Positions 15,406 through 23,567 of a stretch of DNA of 64,000 nt are shown here, piece by piece. This DNA is from Flavobacteriales bacterium (GTDB lineage Bacteria > Bacteroidota > Bacteroidia > Flavobacteriales_D > Crocinitomicaceae). The stretch lies in the NCBI GenBank assembly GCA_947462255.1, contig CANHOA010000005.1, forward strand, positions 1 to 64,000, in the 5' to 3' direction. The position numbers and the translations under genes were made by a program. The stretch's first letter is position 1, and every line of letters starts with the position of its first letter. The notes below the pieces were generated by a model. It was not told the DNA's origin. It searched no databases and saw nothing but the letters and a program-made list of their open reading frames with translations.

Positions 15406-16524
15406 ATGCAATTTTCCGCAGTAATTGGACAAGCAGCCTTAAAAGAACGGCTTATCCGAGAAATAAATTCAGAAAAAATTAGCCATGCAAAGTTATTTGC
15501 TGGTAAAAACGGCCATGGGAGTTTGGCAATGGCTTTAGCATATAGTATGTATTTACTATGTGACAATAAGCAAGAAAAAGATAGTTGTGGGTCTTGTCAC
15601 TCATGCAAACAAATGTCTGACTTTGTACATCCAGATGTTCATTTTGTATTTCCGGTAATCTTAGCAAACAAAGTTATTTCAAATGCTCATTTAAAAGAAT
15701 GGCGAGAACAACTTAAAGAAAGCACATACTTCGATTTGCTTCATTGGACCAATATAATTGATACGAAAGAACGAAAGCCTGTAATCGGTACAGAAGAAAG
15801 TATCGACATCCATAAAAAATTAAGTTTGATGTCATACCAAGGCAACTATAAGGTAATGATTATATGGTGTGCAGACGAAATGAACGCTACGTGTTCAAAC
15901 AAAATATTAAAGATTTTAGAGGAGCCGCCTCCCAAAACACTTATTATTTTAGTGACTGAACAGCCTCAAAAATTACTACCAACGATACAATCTCGTACTC
16001 AAGTAGTCATTATCCCCAGAATTTCTCAAGAGGACCTTAGCACGTATCTTTGTAATGAAAATTCGATTGAAGAGAGGATTGCCCAAACAATTGCTGGGTT
16101 TTCTGATGGAAATTTTATCAGAGCATTGGAATTAATTCAGGACGATGAATCAAATATTGCTTATCGAGATCAATTTATGAGCTTGATGCGCTGCACCTTC
16201 AAAAAAGATGTTATTGCCATGTTAGATTGGGCTGAAGATCTTGCAGCGGTTTCTAAAGAACGTCAAAAATTATTTATTTTATATAGCTTACACATGCTAA
16301 GGCAAAGCCTTGTGAAGAATTATATTGGGATGGATACCCTCCAAGTATCAGCAGAGGAAGCTACTTTTATTAATAGATTTTCCCCTTATATTTCAGGAAA
16401 TAATATCAGTGAATTTCTAAGCTGCTTTGATGAAGCCTATTACCGAATTGAAAGGAACGCCTTTGCAAAACTTCTTTTCACGCAACTATGTTTTCAATCC
16501 ATGAGATACATTCACCAAGCTTAA
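15406..16524 (+). CDS. holB: DNA polymerase III delta' subunit-like clamp-loader protein
   Basis: 372 residues. AAA+ clamp-loader fold: FSAVIGQAALKERL at the start, a zinc module C-x8-C-x2-C-x2-C (CDNKQEKDSCGSCHSCK), KILKILEEPPPKTLIILVTE (sensor region) and SRTQVV. The P-loop is degenerate (GKNGHGS, no Lys), as expected of delta', which does not hydrolyse ATP. It completes the clamp loader with tau/gamma and delta. First gene of a likely operon with ricT and gldH. Confidence 0.88.
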   Translation: MQFSAVIGQAALKERLIREINSEKISHAKLFAGKNGHGSLAMALAYSMYLLCDNKQEKDSCGSCHSCKQMSDFVHPDVHFVFPVILANKVISNAHLKEWREQLKESTYFDLLHWTNIIDTKERKPVIGTEESIDIHKKLSLMSYQGNYKVMIIWCADEMNATCSNKILKILEEPPPKTLIILVTEQPQKLLPTIQSRTQVVIIPRISQEDLSTYLCNENSIEERIAQTIAGFSDGNFIRALELIQDDESNIAYRDQFMSLMRCTFKKDVIAMLDWAEDLAAVSKERQKLFILYSLHMLRQSLVKNYIGMDTLQVSAEEATFINRFSPYISGNNISEFLSCFDEAYYRIERNAFAKLLFTQLCFQSMRYIHQA

Positions 16525-16552
16525 TTTAGTACTTTTACAAAAAAACAATAAT

Positions 16553-17698
16553 ATGGGTTGTAGTTCATGTGGGTCAGATGGTGGAACACCAAGAGGCTGT
16601 AAGAATAATGGTACATGCAGCTCCGGAGGTTGTAATAAATTAGAAGTCTATGATTGGTTAGCCAATATCGCCTTGCCTTCCGGACAAAAAGTATATGATA
16701 TTGTAGAAGTTCGGTTTAAGAATTCTAGAAAAGGATTTTATAGAAATGCGGATCATATCGCATTAAGTGTTGGTGATGTGGTTGTAGTGGAAACTGCGCC
16801 AGGATATGATGTGGGAGTTGTTTCTGTGGTTGGAGAATTGGCGCGTATTCAAGTAAAAAAGAAAGCGCCTGGTTTTAAACCAATGGAAACAAGGAAAATT
16901 TTGAAAATTGCTACTCAAAAAGAAATTGATAGTTGGATAAAGGCTCGTTCTTTTGAACAAGAAACTATGAATCAAACTAGGGTAATGGCCCTAACGCTTG
17001 GTTTGGAAATGAAAATTTCAGATGTAGAATATCAAGCAGATATGTCTAAAGCACTATTTTACTATACCGCTGAAGGAAGAATTGATTTTAGGCAGCTCAT
17101 CAAAGATATGGCTGATAAATTTAAGGTCCGTATTGAAATGCGCCAAATAGGTTCCAGACAAGAAGCCGCTAGATTAGGGGGTATTGGCTCATGCGGCCGA
17201 GAACTTTGCTGCAGTACATGGCTTACGGATTTTAGATCCGTATCTACTTCTGCCGCTCGTTACCAACAATTATCGCTGAATCCTCAAAAACTTGCCGGAC
17301 AATGCGGAAAATTAAAATGTTGCTTGAATTATGAATTAGACATGTACCTCGATGCAATTAAGTCTTTTCCGAAAGCAGAAACGAAACTTAAAACAGAAAG
17401 CGGTGAGGCAATACATATTAAAACCGACGTGTTCAAGAGACTTATGTGGTTTGCAATTCAAGGTGAAAACGGACTAATCGCCTTAACACCCGAACAAGTA
17501 AAAAAAATACAAGAACTGAATGCAGCAGGAACAATTCCAAAAGATTTAAAGGCCTTTACCTATGTGGTAGAAAAAGAAGTGGAAATTGGATATGAAAATG
17601 TGGTGGGACAAGATAGTATTTCTCGTTTCGCAAATACCTCGAAAAATAAAAACAAAAATAAAAAGTGGAACAAACCTAAATTTGAACCAAAAAAATAA
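16553..17698 (+). CDS. ricT: RicT/YaaT-like PSP1-domain protein
   Basis: 381 residues. A Cys-rich N-terminus (MGCSSCGSDGGTPRGC..., C-x2-C-type spacing) typical of Bacteroidota members precedes the PSP1 domain, which contains GSRQEAARLGGIGSCGRELC and CGKLKCCLNYE. The C-terminus is Lys/Asn-rich. In Bacillus RicT works with RicA/RicF in an Fe-S-dependent complex tied to RNase Y; the role in Bacteroidota is not settled. gldH follows by 3 bases, a conserved arrangement in Flavobacteriia. Confidence 0.9.
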   Translation: MGCSSCGSDGGTPRGCKNNGTCSSGGCNKLEVYDWLANIALPSGQKVYDIVEVRFKNSRKGFYRNADHIALSVGDVVVVETAPGYDVGVVSVVGELARIQVKKKAPGFKPMETRKILKIATQKEIDSWIKARSFEQETMNQTRVMALTLGLEMKISDVEYQADMSKALFYYTAEGRIDFRQLIKDMADKFKVRIEMRQIGSRQEAARLGGIGSCGRELCCSTWLTDFRSVSTSAARYQQLSLNPQKLAGQCGKLKCCLNYELDMYLDAIKSFPKAETKLKTESGEAIHIKTDVFKRLMWFAIQGENGLIALTPEQVKKIQELNAAGTIPKDLKAFTYVVEKEVEIGYENVVGQDSISRFANTSKNKNKNKKWNKPKFEPKK

Positions 17699-17701
17699 AT
17701 A

Positions 17702-18163
17702 ATGAAAAAATTAGTTGGGCTTGGTCTTATCGCATTAGCTTTATTAGCGTGCAACAAAGTGCCAGTATACAATTCGTCCTATCATTTTAAAAATAATACG
17801 TGGTCAGAAAAGATTCGTCCTACATTTACTGTGTCCATACCTGACACTGTAAACAGCTATGATTTCACCCTAACCATTCGTACCACCACAGATTATAAAT
17901 TCAACAATCTTTGGATTTATTTGACAACAAAAACTCCCTTTAAGCAAATTATTCGGGAGCCTTACGAAATTAAAACATGCTACCCAAATGGAGCTTGGAT
18001 TGGAAATAATACCGGTTCTATCGTTGAACATAAACTTGTTTTCAAACGAAGGAAATTACCTCAAGCCGGTAAATATACCTTCATCGTTGAACAAGGTGTT
18101 GTCCAAAAATCACTCGACGAAGTGATGGATTTAACTTTTGATGTTTCAAAATCAGAGAATTAA
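17702..18163 (+). CDS. gldH: Gliding motility lipoprotein GldH
   Basis: 153 residues, lipobox LLAC with Cys17, then a single beta-rich domain (NSSYHFKNNTWSEKIRPTF..., FNNLWIYL, LPQAGKYTFIVEQ). Size, lipoprotein signal and position right behind ricT match GldH of Flavobacterium, which is needed for gliding and for stability of the T9SS-linked Gld lipoproteins. It ends one base before the next gene's ATG. Confidence 0.85.
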   Translation: MKKLVGLGLIALALLACNKVPVYNSSYHFKNNTWSEKIRPTFTVSIPDTVNSYDFTLTIRTTTDYKFNNLWIYLTTKTPFKQIIREPYEIKTCYPNGAWIGNNTGSIVEHKLVFKRRKLPQAGKYTFIVEQGVVQKSLDEVMDLTFDVSKSEN

Positions 18164-18164
18164 T

Positions 18165-18641
18165 ATGCGATTTAGGTGCCTGAGTAAGGAAGAATTGCAA
18201 GAACTCGATAACGAATTGATCCAGTTTTTAATTGTAAACCATGTTTATAAAGAAGATTGGGCGCTAATGAATCAAGAAAGTCCCAATAAAGCAAAAGAAT
18301 TAATCGAAATGTTTAGCGATGTCGTTTTGGAGAAAGTGTACAACAAGGTATTCTTTTTAGAACGCCAAGTACCTAAACAACTTTGCGTATGCTCACTTTC
18401 AGATTCAAGTGGCGAAATGATTACCATCGAAGCAATTGAAGAGGGAATTGATTTAACGAAAGAAGATGTCGTTGATGAATGCCTGCTTATCTCTCCATCA
18501 AAAATTTCTATTTATCACGGCAAAAAAGCGTTTAAGAACACAAAAGCAGATGAAGTATTCTTACTTTTGAACCACGGATTTTTAGTTTCAAGCGAAGAAC
18601 GATTTAAAAACGTATCACAGCATATTATTCAATCAACTTAA
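18165..18641 (+). CDS. Conserved Bacteroidota protein (DUF6495-like)
   Basis: 158 residues from ATG 18165, directly behind the gldH stop; the track ORF adds nine residues that overlap gldH. The MRFRCLSKEELQELDNELIQFL start, DW..M..E.P.KA.ELI.MFSD and the middle LEKVYNKVFFLE resemble the family I recall as DUF6495. Soluble, acidic, probably cytoplasmic. Function unknown. Translationally coupled to gldH and the next gene. Confidence 0.7.
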   Translation: MRFRCLSKEELQELDNELIQFLIVNHVYKEDWALMNQESPNKAKELIEMFSDVVLEKVYNKVFFLERQVPKQLCVCSLSDSSGEMITIEAIEEGIDLTKEDVVDECLLISPSKISIYHGKKAFKNTKADEVFLLLNHGFLVSSEERFKNVSQHIIQST

Positions 18642-18644
18642 AAA

Positions 18645-19499
18645 ATGAAAAAAATGAAAAAAGTACTCCTTAGCATCACACTTGGCTTCTACATTACCGG
18701 CCTACATGCCCAAATTTCTACCCCAAAAGCAAGTCCATTATGTAAAATAGAACAAAAAGTTGGGCTAGCCGATATCAGCATTTCCTTTTCACGACCTAGC
18801 GTTAAAGCAAGAAATGTATTTGGAGAAGTTGTTGAATTTGGGAAAATATGGCGCTTAGGGGCAAATGAAAACACGAAAATTACCTCCTCAGAAAAGTTAA
18901 TCTTTGGAACAGATACGCTAAAAGCGGGTACCTACGCTCTGTATGTAATTCCAGAAAAGAAAAGCTGGCAATTAATTTTCTACACGGAAACAAACAATTG
19001 GGGAGTGCCTGATAATTGGTCAGAAGATAAAATCGCCTATAAAACAACTTTGCCGGTTTATGGCCTTAAAGATCGAGTTGAAAACTTGTCTATTTTTATC
19101 GATAAGATTAACAACAATGGCGCTGAAATTCAAATTACATGGGATGAAACAAAAGTTGTACTTCCCTTTACCCTAAATACGAAAGCAGGTGTATTAGCGA
19201 GTATCCAAAAAACTATGAATGGCCCGCAAGCAAATGATTATCATCAAGCAGCCACCTATTATTTCACAGAAAAGATCGACATGAAGCAAGCCCTGATTTG
19301 GTCGACCCTAGCCGTTGAAATGCGCGGAGAAAAAGCTTATTGGATGACACGCCTTAAAGCGCAACTCCAAGCTGAAAATGGCGATTACAAAAGTGCTATT
19401 GAAACAGCAAAAAAGTCAATGGATGCAGCAGCGCTCGATGGTGACTCGAATTATGTAAATATGAACAAATCTTCGATAGAAGAGTGGTCTAAAAAGTAA
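18645..19499 (+). CDS. Secreted DUF2911 domain protein
   Basis: 284 residues with a Sec signal peptide (cleavage near HAQ). The DUF2911 region spans about 25-165: ISISFSRPSVKARNVFGEVV, WRLGANENTKI, AGTYALYVIPEKKSWQLIFY. The remainder is helical, with TPR-like repetition (AATYYFTEKIDMKQALIWS). Such proteins are common periplasmic or exported proteins in Bacteroidota with unknown activity. Last or middle gene of the gldH-linked run. Confidence 0.85.
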   Translation: MKKMKKVLLSITLGFYITGLHAQISTPKASPLCKIEQKVGLADISISFSRPSVKARNVFGEVVEFGKIWRLGANENTKITSSEKLIFGTDTLKAGTYALYVIPEKKSWQLIFYTETNNWGVPDNWSEDKIAYKTTLPVYGLKDRVENLSIFIDKINNNGAEIQITWDETKVVLPFTLNTKAGVLASIQKTMNGPQANDYHQAATYYFTEKIDMKQALIWSTLAVEMRGEKAYWMTRLKAQLQAENGDYKSAIETAKKSMDAAALDGDSNYVNMNKSSIEEWSKK

Positions 19500-19506
19500 T
19501 TGCAGC

Positions 19507-20406
19507 ATGTGGCAACGGTATAAGTATCATGTATTGATGCACCTCATCATCTTTTTATGGGGGTTTACCGGAATCTTAGGAAAATTAATCCATAAAGATG
19601 CACTCCACATTGTTTGGTATAGGGTTTTAATCGCATTTATTGCTTTAGCTATCTTCTTATTCTTTGCAGGGAAAAGTATTCGTTTGTCTGCAAAAGTGCT
19701 GCCTAAGGTTTTTGGCGTGGGAATTATTGTTGCCTTGCATTGGATTTCTTTTTATTACGCGATTCAACTCTCAACAGCATCATTGGCTATTTTGTGCTTG
19801 TCCACAACTACATTACATGTCGCATGGCTAGAGCCATTGGTCATGAAAAAAAAGATCTCACTCAGGCAAATCATAATGGGTCTTGTCGTTATTAGCGGAA
19901 TTTCATTTGTTTCAGTGGATTTTAATGGCCAAGAACTATTAGCCCTCTTTATCGGACTTTTATCGGCTTTGTGCGCGGCGGTCTTTTCAGTATTTAACGC
20001 GAAACTATCTGAACAAACTCCAGCCGAACAGCTAACATTATACGAAATGCTTGCCGCATTTACACTTGTTTCAATTGTCCTTCTGAGCTTAGGCAAACTG
20101 AATACTTCCGACCTTAGTTTAACACTCAATGACTTCTATTGGTTGCTATTTTTAGGAATTGTTTGCACGTCTTTCGCTTTTTTAGCGACGATCATCATTG
20201 TTCGTAAATTAGGTGCTTTTACCGTTTCATTAAACATCAATCTAGAGCCAATCTACACTATCTTGCTAGCAATCGTGCTATTAAATGAACACAAATCTCT
20301 TTCAATAAATTTCTACTGGGGTGCAGCTATCATAATACTAGTTTTGTTACTTAATGGCTTGTTTAAACATTTCGAATTAAGAAATATAAATCGTGAAATA
20401 GGATAA
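19507..20406 (+). CDS. EamA-family (DMT) membrane transporter
   Basis: 299 residues with about ten hydrophobic helices arranged as two EamA repeats (MHLIIFLWGFTGILGKLI in the first, FIGLLSALCAAVFSVFNAKL in the second). Members export or import small metabolites such as amino acids or sugars; the substrate cannot be told from sequence. It starts 8 bases after the DUF2911 gene. Confidence 0.88.
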   Translation: MWQRYKYHVLMHLIIFLWGFTGILGKLIHKDALHIVWYRVLIAFIALAIFLFFAGKSIRLSAKVLPKVFGVGIIVALHWISFYYAIQLSTASLAILCLSTTTLHVAWLEPLVMKKKISLRQIIMGLVVISGISFVSVDFNGQELLALFIGLLSALCAAVFSVFNAKLSEQTPAEQLTLYEMLAAFTLVSIVLLSLGKLNTSDLSLTLNDFYWLLFLGIVCTSFAFLATIIIVRKLGAFTVSLNINLEPIYTILLAIVLLNEHKSLSINFYWGAAIIILVLLLNGLFKHFELRNINREIG

Positions 20407-20433
20407 TATTATGGTTTTATTTAAATTTGTTTT

Positions 20434-20853
20434 GTGCTAAAAACATTTATTCTCTTCTTTACTATAATATTACTTTTCGTCGGGAACATCGGCATCCGTG
20501 TGTTTAGTCATAGCTGTAGCAAAGAAGGGGTATTCACATCCTATATTTTTGAAAATCACGACGCCTGCCCTAGCGAAAAAAAAGAGATGCCTCCTTGCTG
20601 CCAAAAAGAAGACCCGAAAAACGATGGGTGTTGCTCCGATTATTCCGCTTTATATAAAATTGACATTGATTACGACAAAACCGATGATTTTAAAACGGGG
20701 TTTTTAGTAATTGCAGCCATTAATAATTCTTTTGTATTTGACAATACCAGAAGCCTATTCCATGAAGCAACTCCAATTGCTTGTTTTATTCCACCCCCTT
20801 GGAAACCCTCCGGAAAATTATTGCTGATTAAAAAACAAGTATTTCAGATTTAA
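20434..20853 (+). CDS. HYC_CC_PP-type exported cysteine-rich protein
   Basis: 139 residues from a GTG start. An N-terminal hydrophobic helix is followed by SHSC (26-28), CC pairs (PPCCQK, DGCCSD) and a C-terminal PPPWKPSG, the pattern that names the HYC_CC_PP family. The Cys and His pairs suggest metal binding in the periplasm. It lies 42 bases upstream of a TonB receptor and a small HMA protein, so a role in copper or related metal handling is likely by context. Confidence 0.75.
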   Translation: MLKTFILFFTIILLFVGNIGIRVFSHSCSKEGVFTSYIFENHDACPSEKKEMPPCCQKEDPKNDGCCSDYSALYKIDIDYDKTDDFKTGFLVIAAINNSFVFDNTRSLFHEATPIACFIPPPWKPSGKLLLIKKQVFQI

Positions 20854-20895
20854 AGATAAAGGCGAAATTATTTCTAACCTTAAAATTCTTTATTT

Positions 20896-23091
20896 ATGAA
20901 ACTTATCTTAACAATGTGTTGTTTCTTTTTACTTTCAACACTAAATGCTCAAATCAAGGGCCTCGTTCAAGGGCTAAATACGTCATCAAAGGAGATTCTT
21001 GTTGGTGCAAAAATTACATTACTCCGTGCCAATATGGGTACAAAAACCAATGAAGAAGGCCTGTTTGAACTTGTGCTTCCAAAATCATTGCCCGACACGC
21101 TTGTTTTTTTCTACCCAGGATATTATCCAGATTCTATTATTCTAGATAAAAAAGACCGCTTTATTGCACTAAATATTGTTTTAAAAGCCGAAGTCAACTT
21201 TGGGGAAATTACCGTTGAAGGCAAAAAATATACGCATGGAATTTCAAAAATGAAGACATTGCATGTAGAAGAGTTAACCTCAGGAGAATTACACAAAGCT
21301 GCATGCTGCAATTTGTCAGAATCTTTTGAAACAAATGCTTCGGTGGATGTAAATATTACCGATGCCGTATCTGGCGCAAAGAAAATTCAAATGATGGGAA
21401 TTAATGGCGTCTACACCCAAATCCAAATGGAAAACATTCCTTATTTACGTGGATTAGAAAGTTCTTATGGACTTAATACTATTCCTGGAACATGGGTCGA
21501 ATCTATTCAGATTACGAAAGGAACAGGTAATGTCGTAAATGGATATGAATCAATGGCAGGCCTTATTAATTTAGAATTGAAGAAGCCAAATGAAATGGAG
21601 CGTTTATTTGTGAATGTGTATCAAAATAGGCTTGGTCGTTCTGAGGTAAACTTAAACAGCGGGCAAATTTTATCAAAAAAATGGAGCGTTGGATCCTTTG
21701 CCCATGCCTCAGCGGTTTATGGGAATATTGATGAAAACAAGGACGGATTCCGCGATTTACCAATGGGAAACAACCTGTCTTTTTTGAATCGCTGGGAATA
21801 CCAAGGCGACAAGATGGAAGCGCAAATTGGAATAAACATTTACAGCGATAGAAAAATGGGCGGACAAACCTCGTTTCTTAGAGACAATCCAGTTGGGTAT
21901 GGGGTGCTTATCAACTCGCGACATGCTGATGTTTTTGCAAAAACAGGGTTCTTTATGAAAAAACCAATGCGCTCAATAGGCGTAATTTATAACCTGAAAT
22001 ACCAAGATATTGAAGGTGAATTTGGGAATCGCATTTTTTCAGGCTCCGAAAAACGGGGATACATTAACACGCTTTATGAAGACATTCTTGGGACGAGTGA
22101 CCACAAAATAAAACTGGGAACGAGCCTAGTGATGTTACAAATTTCGCAAGAAGCCGATTCAATCATCGACAAAAGAACCGAAATCGTTCCTGGAGCCTTC
22201 GCCGAATATACCTACTCCGACGCGCGACTTAGTTGCGTCCTTGGAACACGACTTGATTATCACAATTTGTATGGTTGGCAGTTTGTTCCCCGCGTTCATG
22301 CTAAGTATAGCATAACGCCAACAACCGATTTTAGAATTACTGCAGGAAAGGGATGGCGCGTCCCAAATTATATAATTGATAACGTTTCTTTATTGGCAAG
22401 TTCAAAACAATGGGTAGCACCTAGCGAAATAAAGCCTGAAATATCCTGGAACGTTGGAGGATCGATGGTGCAAGAATTCAAACTTTTTAAAAGAAAAGCC
22501 AGCATTACCATGGATGCCTATAGAACATTCTTTGTAAATCAATTAATCATTGACCGAGATGAAGACCCTTCTAAAGTGGTATTTAAAAACCTGGATTCGC
22601 CCTCTATTTCGAATAGCTTGCAAGCTGAAGTAGCGATTAATCCACTTAAAAATCTAGATATTCGAATGGCTGTAAAATACTTGGATGTAAAAACAATACT
22701 CGATGGAAGGTTTCAACAGCAGATTATGCTTCCTAAATATCGAGGATTTATCAATATCGCCTACAAAAGTAAAAACAAACGTTGGGAATATGATCTTACT
22801 TGCACCGCCTTTGGGAAATCTCGTCTTCCTGCAATTGATGTAAATCTACCAACTCGATTCAGTCCTTCTTACCCGATGATTAACACACAATTAACCCATG
22901 TATTTAAAAAATGGGACTTTTACCTTGGCGTTGAAAACTTAACTAATTTTACACAAAAGACACCGGTTGAGGACCCTACCAACCCATTTGGGAACAACTT
23001 TGATGCAACGTGTGTTTGGGGACCGATTATCGGAACAAATGTATATGCAGGTATTCGCTATTCAATATTACGTAAACAATTAAAAAAATAA
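20896..23091 (+). CDS. TonB-dependent outer-membrane receptor (metal-associated)
   Basis: 731 residues. Signal peptide, then a carboxypeptidase-D-like beta-sandwich (about 20-90), a plug (about 100-220, with ELHKAACCNLSESFETNASV and QMMGINGVYTQIQMENIP) and a 22-strand-type barrel ending in an aromatic/basic strand. The AACC pair at the start of the plug is unusual and fits a thiophilic metal ligand. It sits between the HYC_CC_PP and HMA genes, which together suggest uptake of copper or another soft metal complex; this is inference. Confidence 0.88.
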   Translation: MKLILTMCCFFLLSTLNAQIKGLVQGLNTSSKEILVGAKITLLRANMGTKTNEEGLFELVLPKSLPDTLVFFYPGYYPDSIILDKKDRFIALNIVLKAEVNFGEITVEGKKYTHGISKMKTLHVEELTSGELHKAACCNLSESFETNASVDVNITDAVSGAKKIQMMGINGVYTQIQMENIPYLRGLESSYGLNTIPGTWVESIQITKGTGNVVNGYESMAGLINLELKKPNEMERLFVNVYQNRLGRSEVNLNSGQILSKKWSVGSFAHASAVYGNIDENKDGFRDLPMGNNLSFLNRWEYQGDKMEAQIGINIYSDRKMGGQTSFLRDNPVGYGVLINSRHADVFAKTGFFMKKPMRSIGVIYNLKYQDIEGEFGNRIFSGSEKRGYINTLYEDILGTSDHKIKLGTSLVMLQISQEADSIIDKRTEIVPGAFAEYTYSDARLSCVLGTRLDYHNLYGWQFVPRVHAKYSITPTTDFRITAGKGWRVPNYIIDNVSLLASSKQWVAPSEIKPEISWNVGGSMVQEFKLFKRKASITMDAYRTFFVNQLIIDRDEDPSKVVFKNLDSPSISNSLQAEVAINPLKNLDIRMAVKYLDVKTILDGRFQQQIMLPKYRGFINIAYKSKNKRWEYDLTCTAFGKSRLPAIDVNLPTRFSPSYPMINTQLTHVFKKWDFYLGVENLTNFTQKTPVEDPTNPFGNNFDATCVWGPIIGTNVYAGIRYSILRKQLKK

Positions 23092-23096
23092 TAATT

Positions 23097-23429
23097 ATGA
23101 AAACTATCTTATTCATTTTGGCCGTATGCTTCAGCCAAGTATTATTTTCTCAGAATGTAAAAAAACAAACTATTGTCATTCAAACCTCAGCGCAATGTGA
23201 TGATTGCAAAGAACGAATTGAGGGTGCACTGAATTATACCAAAGGTGTGAAATTCGCAGACTTAGACCTCGAAACTAAAAAGGTAAGCGTGCAATATAAA
23301 ACCAAGAAAATAAACGCACAAGAGATTAAAGATATTATCGCTAAAATTGGATACGATGCCGATGAAACGAAAGCAAATGCAGACGCTGTTATAAAATTAC
23401 CCAAATGCTGCCAGCCAAATGGGCATTAG
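23097..23429 (+). CDS. Periplasmic HMA-domain metal-binding protein
   Basis: 110 residues: signal peptide ending near FSQ, then an HMA (ferredoxin-like) domain with the metal-binding CDDC motif (Cys34-x2-Cys37), VSVQYKTKKINAQEIKDII and IGYDAD. An added C-terminal CCQPNGH provides further thiol/His ligands. It follows the receptor gene by 5 bases, so it probably takes over metal from the receptor or guards against excess. Confidence 0.88.
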   Translation: MKTILFILAVCFSQVLFSQNVKKQTIVIQTSAQCDDCKERIEGALNYTKGVKFADLDLETKKVSVQYKTKKINAQEIKDIIAKIGYDADETKANADAVIKLPKCCQPNGH

Positions 23430-23567
23430 AAAAACAACACATTGCTAGTAGAAAATTGTATATTAAACGATGTAATGAATAGTTAATAACAATTAACTGC
23501 TTTTTACTTTTATTTCTATTTGTTCGAATAACAATGGTTATCTTCGCATAAAATTTGTTCAGAAAAC

